Origin: JAAYBQ01 sp035403465
GTDB taxonomy: Bacteria > Spirochaetota > UBA4802 > UBA5550
Assembly: GCA_035403465.1 (NCBI GenBank)
Contig: DAONFG010000006.1
Location: 45,689 to 109,688, forward strand
Reading direction: 5' to 3'
DNA length: 64,000 nucleotides
Both the position numbers and the translations under genes were made by a program. Below, piece by piece: positions 52,827 through 60,362 of the stretch. How positions within the stretch are numbered: position 1 is the stretch's first letter; every line of letters begins with the position of its first letter. The notes beneath the pieces are model-generated. The model worked only from the letters and a program-made list of their open reading frames with translations. It did no database searches and was not told the DNA's origin.

Positions 52827-52859
52827 ATAATTCCACTTAAAGCATTGTATTAAATTCAC

Positions 52860-54770
52860 TTACGGCAGAAGAATTATCTGTTTTGCCACATTATTAACAT
52901 ACATCACGGCAACAGTCTGATCTTTGTAAATATAGTACCCGTCTATAACAGAGCTGTGCTTTCCAAGGGATTTCTCTATATTCTGCATCGATGCGCCGAC
53001 ACCGATACCATTCTCAATCTTCCTGCTCTTTCCGGAATCAAGTACGATCCTCGTTACCTGGTTATTGACAATCGAGAGCTTTATGTCCCTGTCGCTGTAG
53101 CACCATATCTCCTCGCCTGTTTCAACCGGAAATATATTGTCAGCCTTGCCCCATTTATTAAGCACCTGCTGGATCGTATTCAGCACCCTGACACCGTCTA
53201 CGGCCGGGTAGCTTCTCACCTGTTCCTTTACAGCAACACCGGTTAAACCTGAAAGGTATTTTGCCCATTTAGAATCATGTTCATATGTGGTGAGATATTT
53301 TTCAGCAGCGGCCATTGCTATCTCTTTGTTCCCTGTATAACGGGCCATCAGCGCCAGGTTAAGGAGGGGCGTAAAGCCGTCAATCACATAGCTGCTGTTA
53401 AGCTGGCCAGCAACAGAAAGGTTCTGATGCAGCTGCTGTATATAGGCAAGGTATTCAGGGTCTTCAGTAGCCTTATCAATAATGGCCTGGTAATTACTAT
53501 CATATTGTTTTGCCACCTCAGCCATAATTTGAAGTGCATTATCCTTTTCATCAAGAAGAAACAAAACCATCGCGTGATTTGATGCCATATCGAGCCTGTT
53601 GGTCTTTACCGCAGCATTATATGACAACTGGAATGCAACGTTCTTCTTCTCCTGGTCAGGCGAATAGACAAGCAGAAGCGCGAAGTTCAAATCGAAAGCG
53701 GGATCATCCGCGTCCCTGTATACATTCATATAGGCTTCATAAGCCTTGTTGTAATATTCTTTATTCCCAGGAACCTCCCTGCCCCGGCTCTGTCCTCTTT
53801 CAGTATCGAATACCATATCATCCCTGAAAGGTGGCGTGTCAATTATCCCCTTCAGTTTCTGCTGGTCAATCGGGACCGTTGTAAGCCAGAGTTTATGCAG
53901 GGCAACAGCGCGTTCCTTTCTTATGAAAAGGTTTCCCGGGAATTCCTTTTCCGCCTTCTCCAGAAAATCAATCGCCCTCTGAAGATTTATACCGACCTGG
54001 ACATCATCAAATGCTTTTTCAAGTTCAGCGGCAATCTCGTGGTATTTCTGCCTGTTACTGTTAAACCTTGCCAGCCTTTTATGCGGTGACGGGTGCGTCT
54101 GAAAATACTGGTTGGTATCGATAACTTCGGCATGTTCAAGACTTTTCTGGTACAATGAGTTCAGGGATTCAAGAAGGGAGAGCATATAATCTGTATCATA
54201 ATCCGCTTTCTGCATCAATATATAGCCTGTATAATCAGCTTCATATTCATTTGATATGGAATACTGAAGTGTCTGGAATTCCATATCTTTTGATGATGAA
54301 GCAAGGAAGTCCATGTTCTTTTTTATGGCCTTAAACAGGTGCCTGTTATAATAATGTCCCAGTTCATGGGCTATGACCGGCGCTATGAGATTCTCCCTCA
54401 GCGCCTGTGCGTCAATTCCGGGTTTCGATTCAGTCTCTTTCCTGATAATCGCGTTAAATGCGTCAAGGGTACCGCTGTTAATAATAAACTCTCCGCCCGG
54501 GAAACAGCATGCGTTGAAAGTCGGGTCCTTTATCAAAGCAACCTGGACATCGAAACCCCTTTCCCCCGAAGATACTATCAGCCTGGTAAAAACCGTTACA
54601 ACAGCCTCCTCCCATTGGGGATCACTTACAGTCCCGTGCTGCGCTACATACTGGTTATAACTGATACGGCTCTGACGAATAATATAGGTGGAGATTTCAT
54701 CTTCGTTCTTATTCGCATAAGTGGAATTGAAAATAAGAAGTGCCGTCAGAATGAATAAAAACTTTTTCAT
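52860..54770 (-). CDS. M48-family metalloprotease with TPR region and C-terminal repeat domain
   Basis: This protein of about 636 residues has a signal peptide (KKFLFILTALLIFNSTYA). An M48 protease domain follows with zinc site HELGHYYNRH (about residue 135) and the third ligand in NEYEADYTG. The rest is helical and TPR-like, then two similar C-terminal units of about 50 residues (VNNQVTRIVL and YVNNVAKQIIL endings). M48 periplasmic proteases such as BepA take part in outer-membrane protein quality control. Start ATG 54770 is preferred because the signal peptide begins there; an in-frame ATG at 54782 directly follows the stop of the upstream gene. Confidence 0.85.
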   Translation of the reverse strand: MKKFLFILTALLIFNSTYANKNEDEISTYIIRQSRISYNQYVAQHGTVSDPQWEEAVVTVFTRLIVSSGERGFDVQVALIKDPTFNACCFPGGEFIINSGTLDAFNAIIRKETESKPGIDAQALRENLIAPVIAHELGHYYNRHLFKAIKKNMDFLASSSKDMEFQTLQYSISNEYEADYTGYILMQKADYDTDYMLSLLESLNSLYQKSLEHAEVIDTNQYFQTHPSPHKRLARFNSNRQKYHEIAAELEKAFDDVQVGINLQRAIDFLEKAEKEFPGNLFIRKERAVALHKLWLTTVPIDQQKLKGIIDTPPFRDDMVFDTERGQSRGREVPGNKEYYNKAYEAYMNVYRDADDPAFDLNFALLLVYSPDQEKKNVAFQLSYNAAVKTNRLDMASNHAMVLFLLDEKDNALQIMAEVAKQYDSNYQAIIDKATEDPEYLAYIQQLHQNLSVAGQLNSSYVIDGFTPLLNLALMARYTGNKEIAMAAAEKYLTTYEHDSKWAKYLSGLTGVAVKEQVRSYPAVDGVRVLNTIQQVLNKWGKADNIFPVETGEEIWCYSDRDIKLSIVNNQVTRIVLDSGKSRKIENGIGVGASMQNIEKSLGKHSSVIDGYYIYKDQTVAVMYVNNVAKQIILLP

Positions 54771-54782
54771 AATTATTACCAT

Positions 54783-55661
54783 TTATTTCTTGATTGGAAT
54801 TTCTTTAAACGATATTCCCCATTCACTATCAGGGAGTTTGTCAAGCTCAAGGGTCATACCGCGTGAAAGGGCTTCTTTTGATTTATCATTTACTTCTGTA
54901 TAATTCTCTCCGGCATTTAATCCGAACTTGAAAATATTGATCGGTTTCTTCGTTACTATCACTATAAGTTTATCAATCCCGACAGGCTCGGAAGCTTTTA
55001 TACTGAACCCGAGATCTCCGGGGATAGTCACCTTTTCCCCCTCTTGGATTTTATACTCTTTTTTATGTCCATTAGGAAGGAGTATTACAACGCTTCCATC
55101 AGGCTGGCGGTCAAGAATATATAAATAACCGTCTGAATCTTCAGATATTACTGAAAATTCAATCTTTTCACCGGTTTTGTATGAATCGGCCGAAGGTATA
55201 ATTGAAATACTGATGCCTTTGGGATTTTTGAGGCTGTCCAATGATTTAAGAGATATTTCGGTCTCAAGACGCTCCCTGCAGTTCATGGCAATATCGCTGA
55301 TAAAGCCATCAAAATTTACGATAATTTCGCCGGTTTCAACCTTGACAATCCTGCAGTAGTATTGATGTTCAGATTTATCAACCATGATAAGATAATCAAT
55401 ACCTTTAAGCCTTGAATCAGAAGCGCCAAGAACAGCACCGCTCTGTGCAAGTTCAAGCTCCTTGAATAGCGGGCCCAGGTCCCTTCTCTCGATAAGCTGC
55501 AGATATGAACTTTTCGACAGCAGCGATGTCATCTCACCGTAAACGGAAACATCACTGCTTGCAATGCCTATGTTCAGTTTCCGGGAGGCAGCTGAGCTAT
55601 GGTTATCCTGGATGCAAAAAACAGCAGCAAGCAGCAATAATACAAAAAATACCCTGTTCAT
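54783..55661 (-). CDS. Exported CsgG-like/DUF4384 protein
   Basis: This 292-residue protein has a signal peptide (NRVFFVLLLLAAVFCIQ). The N-terminal domain (about residues 28-140) is CsgG-like, with YLQLIERRDLGPLFKELELAQSG and IDYLIMVDKSEH. The C-terminal part (about 160-290) is DUF4384-like: KTGEKIEFSVISEDSDGYLYILDRQPDGSVVILLPNG. It is the first gene of the island run and is coupled to the M48 gene (stop TAA next to ATG). It probably acts in the periplasm or at the outer membrane. Confidence 0.8.
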   Translation of the reverse strand: MNRVFFVLLLLAAVFCIQDNHSSAASRKLNIGIASSDVSVYGEMTSLLSKSSYLQLIERRDLGPLFKELELAQSGAVLGASDSRLKGIDYLIMVDKSEHQYYCRIVKVETGEIIVNFDGFISDIAMNCRERLETEISLKSLDSLKNPKGISISIIPSADSYKTGEKIEFSVISEDSDGYLYILDRQPDGSVVILLPNGHKKEYKIQEGEKVTIPGDLGFSIKASEPVGIDKLIVIVTKKPINIFKFGLNAGENYTEVNDKSKEALSRGMTLELDKLPDSEWGISFKEIPIKK

Positions 55662-56113
55662 TATTACTATTCCTCACTAATTAAAAAGCAGATCAGGCTG
55701 GATTTTCAGAAAATCTATCCTGTTTCAGTTTAACACATGTTATTTCCGGCATTGAGTTGTATATTTCTGAAATACGAATTCTCTTGCATGAAAAAAAGCA
55801 ATTTGTTTTTTCTGATGTTCAATTTTTTATTATATTTTGCCGAGTAAGAAAAAACTGTCACATGCAAATGATGCTTAATAAACGATGTCAGTAAATAATA
55901 CAAGGGTATTTATAACAGGGAATCTCATACGTGTATGAACTATTGATAAACATCACCATGCCTCATCGCTGACAGGGCAGGCTTCGAACCACAGACAGAC
56001 TTTATCACGATCTATACAAATTTGCTGTAACCAGAAGTGTGACCAGATGAAAAACATGCGGCAGCACAATGACAAATAAAAATGTATGAATTATACACAC
56101 ACCTGCCATAGTG

Positions 56114-56142
56114 TTGACAAAAAACACAAGAATACATATATA
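56114..56142 (+). promoter_or_regulatory. Near-consensus sigma-70 promoter ahead of the tRNA-Gly fragment
   Basis: TTGACA (56114-56119), a 17-base spacer and TATATA (56137-56142) give one of the best promoter matches in the window. The predicted start is near 56149, about 30 bases ahead of the tRNA fragment. Confidence 0.7.
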
Positions 56143-56179
56143 ACTATATAGAAGCACAAGTGTAAAAGTGGTTCTGCTT

Positions 56180-56227
56180 CTTCCCAAGCTGAACGTCGCG
56201 AGTTCGACTCTCGTCGCCCGCTCATAA
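56180..56227 (+). repeat. attR-like tRNA-Gly 3' fragment (pseudo-tRNA)
   Basis: These 48 bases are identical to 45250-45297: the anticodon loop, T-arm, acceptor 3' strand and flank. The 5' half of the tRNA is missing or too degenerate to pair. A terminator follows. Confidence 0.85.
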
Positions 56228-56231
56228 AGGT

Positions 56232-56256
56232 CCCTGAATTTTTCAGAGATTTTTTA
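56232..56256 (+). terminator. Intrinsic terminator after the tRNA-Gly fragment
   Basis: CCCTGAA and TTCAGAG arms lead into TTTTTT. It resembles the ancestral tRNA terminator and is better than the hairpin at the intact copy. Confidence 0.6.
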
Positions 56257-56456
56257 TTGCCGGAATGCCGGGAGAATCCGCTATAAAGGCATAAAATATT
56301 TTAACCAAAAAATATTGTTGATTTTATCGGATCAACTTGTGCAGTAGACGATAGAACAGGGAAGTTCATTCCGGTTCCGATGTAGATCCGCTGCCGCAGC
56401 ACAGCTACGAGGATTTCCCGGATAAAAATACACCCTTATCGAAACAAGGCAACCAG

Positions 56457-58634
56457 ATGACCAATCTATCCGAAAAAGTCAGGGCACTGACAGAAGAGAA
56501 TAAAGTATTAAAAAAGAGAATACAGGAGCTTGAAGAACCCGAATCAATAAGTGACCGGGAGGCCCTGCGCAAGATAGCTGATCACTTTGAAAAGGGTGAG
56601 GAGCGCTACCGGAACATACTCGACAACATGGAAGAGGCCTACTACGAGGTAGACCTTAACGGCAACCTGACCTTTTTCAACACCACCGCTGTAAAGAACC
56701 TGGGCTACACCGATGACGTAATGATGGGCATGAACTTCTGTGAGTATGTCGACAAAGAGAATCAGCACAAACTGGTTGAGGCCTACAGCCGGGTTTTCCG
56801 TACCGGTGAACCAGTCAAGGATCTCGACTGGGTACTGATTAGCAAAAGCAGCGGAACAATCCCGGTAGAGAGTTCCATATCACTTATGAGGGACGCGCAG
56901 GGCAAATCCGTTGGATTCAGGGGAATCATCCGTGATATAACAAGGCGCAAGCAGGCTGAAAAGGAGCTTCGCGAAAGCAAGGACCGTCTCCAGCGTGAAG
57001 AAGAGCGCTACAGGAACATCCTCGATAACATGGAGGAGGCCTACTACGAGGTTGACCTCAACGGCAACCTGACCTTTTTTAACACCACTGCGGTAACCAA
57101 CCTGGGATATACAGACAGCGAAATGATGGGAATGAATTTCCGCACATATGTTGACGGCAGAAATGCGCGCAGGGTATTCGACGCCTACACCAGGGTTTTC
57201 CAGACAGGGGAACCGGTCAAGGGAATCGACTGGGAGCTCATAAGCAAGGGGGGCGACACGATACCCATTGAAAGCTCAATATCGCTGATGCGGGACGGGA
57301 ATGGCAGACCCGTGGGATTCAGAGGGATTATTCGCGATATAACCGCCAGGAAGCTGGCAGAGAGAAACCTGCGCAAGTCCGAAGAGAAATACAGGCTCCT
57401 TGCTGAAAACGCCACTGATATTATTGTCACCATGGATAGCAACCTGCACATGTCCTATGTTAGTCCATCTGTTATCCGATTTCGCGGTTATACAGACGAA
57501 GAGGCAATGAAACAATCCCCCGCAGAGATGCTTACCCCCGCATCATTTGATAAGGCAATGAGGATCTTTGCCGAAGAGATGGAGATAGAATCAAACGGCT
57601 CCGGTGATCCGGACAGGGTCCGGTCAATTGAACTGGAATTAACCTGTAAGAATGGATCGACCATATGGACAGAGGTTGCCTTCACCTTCCTTCGCAATAA
57701 CGAAAAAAAATTTCTTGGTTACCTGGGAATTGTCCATGATATTTCCGAGCGTAAACGGGCCGAGGAGGCGCTTCTTGAGAGTGAGATGAAGTTCCGCAAC
57801 CTCACAGAAACAGCCCTGGATACGATAATCACGATCGATATGAACGGGATCATTACCTACGCCAATCCGGCAGCCAGGGCCCTGTACGCCGGGAAGGATA
57901 TCGTCGGATTACTACTGAAGGATATACTCCCACCGGGATTTGCCGCGCAGCAGAAATTGATATTTGAATCAGTCAGGCAGGGTTTCTCGGAGCCCCTCTC
58001 TTATGAAACGAAAATTCGACTGCCGGAGTTTGATCACCCCCGTTACTTTGATATCAAAACGTCCACTCTTTTCAACCACGGTGAACCTTCAGGTGTCCTC
58101 TTTATTGCCCGTGATGCCACAGAGCGCAGGCGGATAGAGGGGGAGATCCGGCTGATGGCCATTGTAGACACGCTTACCGGGCTGTTCAACAGGAGAGGCT
58201 TTATCACACTCGCGGAGCAGCAGATAAAAGCATCGGGCAGGGAAAAGAAAAAACTGCTGCTGTTCTACATAGACCTTGACGGTCTTAAGACTATTAATGA
58301 TACCTACGGTCATGAAGAAGGTGACCTTGTATTGAAGAAGACTGCAGTCATTCTCAGAAAAACCTTCCGCGAGTCAGATATCATCGCACGTTTAGGCGGG
58401 GACGAATTTGCCGTGCTGGTAACCGACAGCGAAGAACTGCCGGATGTTGTTCTGAAACGTCTGAAGAGCAGGACTGATGAAGAAAATTCAGCGCAGGACC
58501 TGCCCTATCGGCTTTCAATGAGCATAGGTATCGCTGATTACAATCCACTTGCCCCATGCTCGATCGATGATCTCATGTCCAGGGCAGACCGGATAATGTA
58601 TGACCGGAAAAAAGTGAAAAAGCAGGCCCTTTAG
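56457..58634 (+). CDS. Multi-PAS diguanylate cyclase
   Basis: This 725-residue cytoplasmic protein has an N-terminal coiled coil (residues 1-30), four PAS domains (about 48-165, 187-302, 310-435, 440-555) and a GGDEF domain. The active site reads RLGGDEF, and the inhibitory-site motif RESD lies five residues before GGDEF, so product inhibition is likely. It makes c-di-GMP. The first two PAS domains are near-copies (both contain RYRNILDNMEEAYYEVDLNG). There is no membrane segment, so the signal is intracellular. Start ATG 56457 has no clear ribosome binding site. Confidence 0.94.
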   Translation: MTNLSEKVRALTEENKVLKKRIQELEEPESISDREALRKIADHFEKGEERYRNILDNMEEAYYEVDLNGNLTFFNTTAVKNLGYTDDVMMGMNFCEYVDKENQHKLVEAYSRVFRTGEPVKDLDWVLISKSSGTIPVESSISLMRDAQGKSVGFRGIIRDITRRKQAEKELRESKDRLQREEERYRNILDNMEEAYYEVDLNGNLTFFNTTAVTNLGYTDSEMMGMNFRTYVDGRNARRVFDAYTRVFQTGEPVKGIDWELISKGGDTIPIESSISLMRDGNGRPVGFRGIIRDITARKLAERNLRKSEEKYRLLAENATDIIVTMDSNLHMSYVSPSVIRFRGYTDEEAMKQSPAEMLTPASFDKAMRIFAEEMEIESNGSGDPDRVRSIELELTCKNGSTIWTEVAFTFLRNNEKKFLGYLGIVHDISERKRAEEALLESEMKFRNLTETALDTIITIDMNGIITYANPAARALYAGKDIVGLLLKDILPPGFAAQQKLIFESVRQGFSEPLSYETKIRLPEFDHPRYFDIKTSTLFNHGEPSGVLFIARDATERRRIEGEIRLMAIVDTLTGLFNRRGFITLAEQQIKASGREKKKLLLFYIDLDGLKTINDTYGHEEGDLVLKKTAVILRKTFRESDIIARLGGDEFAVLVTDSEELPDVVLKRLKSRTDEENSAQDLPYRLSMSIGIADYNPLAPCSIDDLMSRADRIMYDRKKVKKQAL

Positions 58635-59080
58635 ATCCATGTTCCTCTTCATGATGCCCACTGCAGTTTCTTAACTGTTCCATCCTGCAGGTAAAACAAA
58701 GGAATCAATAATACCAGTCCCGTAAAAGACGAAAGTTTATACCGCTGTAGAACCAGCGTCCATGTCTGCGCAGATCATAAATTAAACGGCTACGGGGTAA
58801 TTACCCGTACGGCCCCGTTTTTTATCAAATAACTTTATTAATGGTCTTATTTATAATCTTTTACGATCAATAAAAATCCAATTTATTATTCATCCAGGTA
58901 TGAAAATTTTGCACGTATTAATAAATACGGAAACTATGTTCAGCATACTTCGGATCTACAGTTATCGCATTAAATAATTGACTTTCCACTGGAAAATTCC
59001 CTGAATGAGATTATATTTAATTCTTACAGTCACGGTGATACCGTCCGTGATTCACACAAACTTACAGGAGATATAATCAC
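58635..59080. other. Intergenic region after the diguanylate cyclase gene
   Basis: This stretch of 446 bases has no ORF of note. It holds the terminator at 58786-58826, and the AT-rich part at about 58830-59060 should contain the promoter of the MORN lipoprotein gene. No dispersed repeat is visible. Confidence 0.5.
58786..58826 (+). terminator. Intrinsic terminator
   Basis: ACGGGG pairs with CCCCGT and is followed by TTTTTT; a smaller TACGGG/CCCGTA hairpin lies inside. Confidence 0.7.
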
Positions 59081-60304
59081 ATGATGCGAAAAAGCATATC
59101 ACTGTTAATTGTTATTCCGCTGATTTTTGCCTCTTGCCAGAAAAAAGAGACAAAGCAGCCGGAGTTTAAAATCACCGGCAATATGATGGAGACATACTAT
59201 CCAGACGGCTCTCTGCAGGCGAAAGGCTCCATTATTACTGAAGAGACCAATGGTAAAAAAGTTAACCTGAAGGATGGCGACTGGACATACTACCATAAAG
59301 ACAGCAAAGGCAGGATTGTCGCGGCCAGCGGCAAATTCGTAAAAGATAAATACGAGGGATTATGGCAGCTGTTCTACCCGAAAGGAGCTCTTAAAGCCGA
59401 AAATACATACTCGGATAATAAACTCAACGGCGTATGCAAGACATATTCCGAAACCGGGGCCCTGACCTCTGAAGTATACTACGTTGACAACAAGATCGCT
59501 GGAAAAAAGAAAACATTCTTCAAGGACGGATCGAAGGAGAAAGAGGAGTACTATCTTGACGGCAAGAGAAACGGCGCGAGTATAACATACTTCCCCGACG
59601 GCAAGGTCCAGATTTCCACAACTTACAGTGATGATAAACTCAACGGGCTCTATACTGAATACTATCCAGACGGTAAAAAGAAAATGGAGGGGAAATATGT
59701 TCCCATCCCGCAGTCGAAGATAGATGAAAATCCCAACCTGGCAGAAAGGGAGGGTGAAAAAGTCGGCACATGGACATTGTATCATAAAACCGGCAGCAAG
59801 TTTATGACAGGCGGTTATGAGGACGGCAAAATGTCGGGCAAGTGGCTGCAGTTTGCTCCCGAGGGATGGCTTGAGGCCGAGGGTATGTATGTAGAGAACA
59901 CAAGGTCCGGCATATGGAAATACTATGATTCAAAGAAGCAGCTTGAGAAGGAATACTTCTTCGTAAAGGACATGGTGAACGGTACATGCAGGATTTACGA
60001 AAACGGCAGACTCACAGGTGAAGGGGAACTGAACGGGCTGCCCAAGGGCCCCAAGAAACAGGGGGCATGGAAACAGTTCTACGCCAACGGCAAGGTCGAG
60101 TTCGAGGGTACATACATGATGGACAGGAAGAACGGCAAGTTCAGGGAGTTCCACCAGAACGGCAAGTTGAAGGCCGAGGGAGAGTACATGAATAATAAGC
60201 GTAACGGTAACTGGACATTCTACAAGGAGGACGGCGTTACAAAGGACGAGGCGCTTTCAGGCATGTACATGATGGATAACCTGAAGAAAAACCTGAGCAA
60301 ATAA
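59081..60304 (+). CDS. MORN-repeat lipoprotein
   Basis: This 407-residue protein has a lipobox FASC (Cys19) and then about fifteen MORN-type (YwqK-like) repeats of roughly 23 residues, such as GLWQLFYPKGALKAENTYSD and GKFREFHQNGKLKAEGEYMN, along its whole length. Each repeat forms a beta hairpin, so the whole is an extended beta sheet on the outer membrane or periplasmic face. The function is unknown; annotation as 'toxin-antitoxin' in some databases comes from repeat similarity and should not be taken literally. AGGAG lies ten bases ahead of the first ATG. A strong terminator follows. Confidence 0.88.
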   Translation: MMRKSISLLIVIPLIFASCQKKETKQPEFKITGNMMETYYPDGSLQAKGSIITEETNGKKVNLKDGDWTYYHKDSKGRIVAASGKFVKDKYEGLWQLFYPKGALKAENTYSDNKLNGVCKTYSETGALTSEVYYVDNKIAGKKKTFFKDGSKEKEEYYLDGKRNGASITYFPDGKVQISTTYSDDKLNGLYTEYYPDGKKKMEGKYVPIPQSKIDENPNLAEREGEKVGTWTLYHKTGSKFMTGGYEDGKMSGKWLQFAPEGWLEAEGMYVENTRSGIWKYYDSKKQLEKEYFFVKDMVNGTCRIYENGRLTGEGELNGLPKGPKKQGAWKQFYANGKVEFEGTYMMDRKNGKFREFHQNGKLKAEGEYMNNKRNGNWTFYKEDGVTKDEALSGMYMMDNLKKNLSK

Positions 60305-60305
60305 T

Positions 60306-60341
60306 ATAAAAGAGAAACGCCCCCGGGCGTTTCTCTTTTAT
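60306..60341. terminator. Strong bidirectional terminator
   Basis: A 17-base perfect stem (AAAAGAGAAACGCCC with its complement) has only a two-base CC loop between arms. It lies between convergent genes. Confidence 0.92.
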
Positions 60342-60362
60342 ACGAAATATGCTGATCGGTGT

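Larger units (their letters stand above)
55662..56456. other. Intergenic region holding the right island end
   Basis: These 795 bases carry no convincing gene. They include an AT-rich part next to the CsgG/DUF4384 gene (its promoter should be here), a sigma-70 promoter at 56114-56142, the tRNA-Gly fragment and a terminator. From about 56260 to 56456 the region leads to the diguanylate cyclase gene and shows no other signal. Confidence 0.6.

Noticed and set aside
56005..56187. Open frame of about 60 codons on the minus strand near the tRNA fragment
   Set aside because: No ribosome binding site, low-complexity hydrophobic content, and it overlaps the promoter and tRNA fragment.
59081..60304. 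MORN/YwqK repeats as an antitoxin
   Set aside because: The name reflects repeat similarity only; no toxin gene is adjacent and the protein is a lipoprotein.
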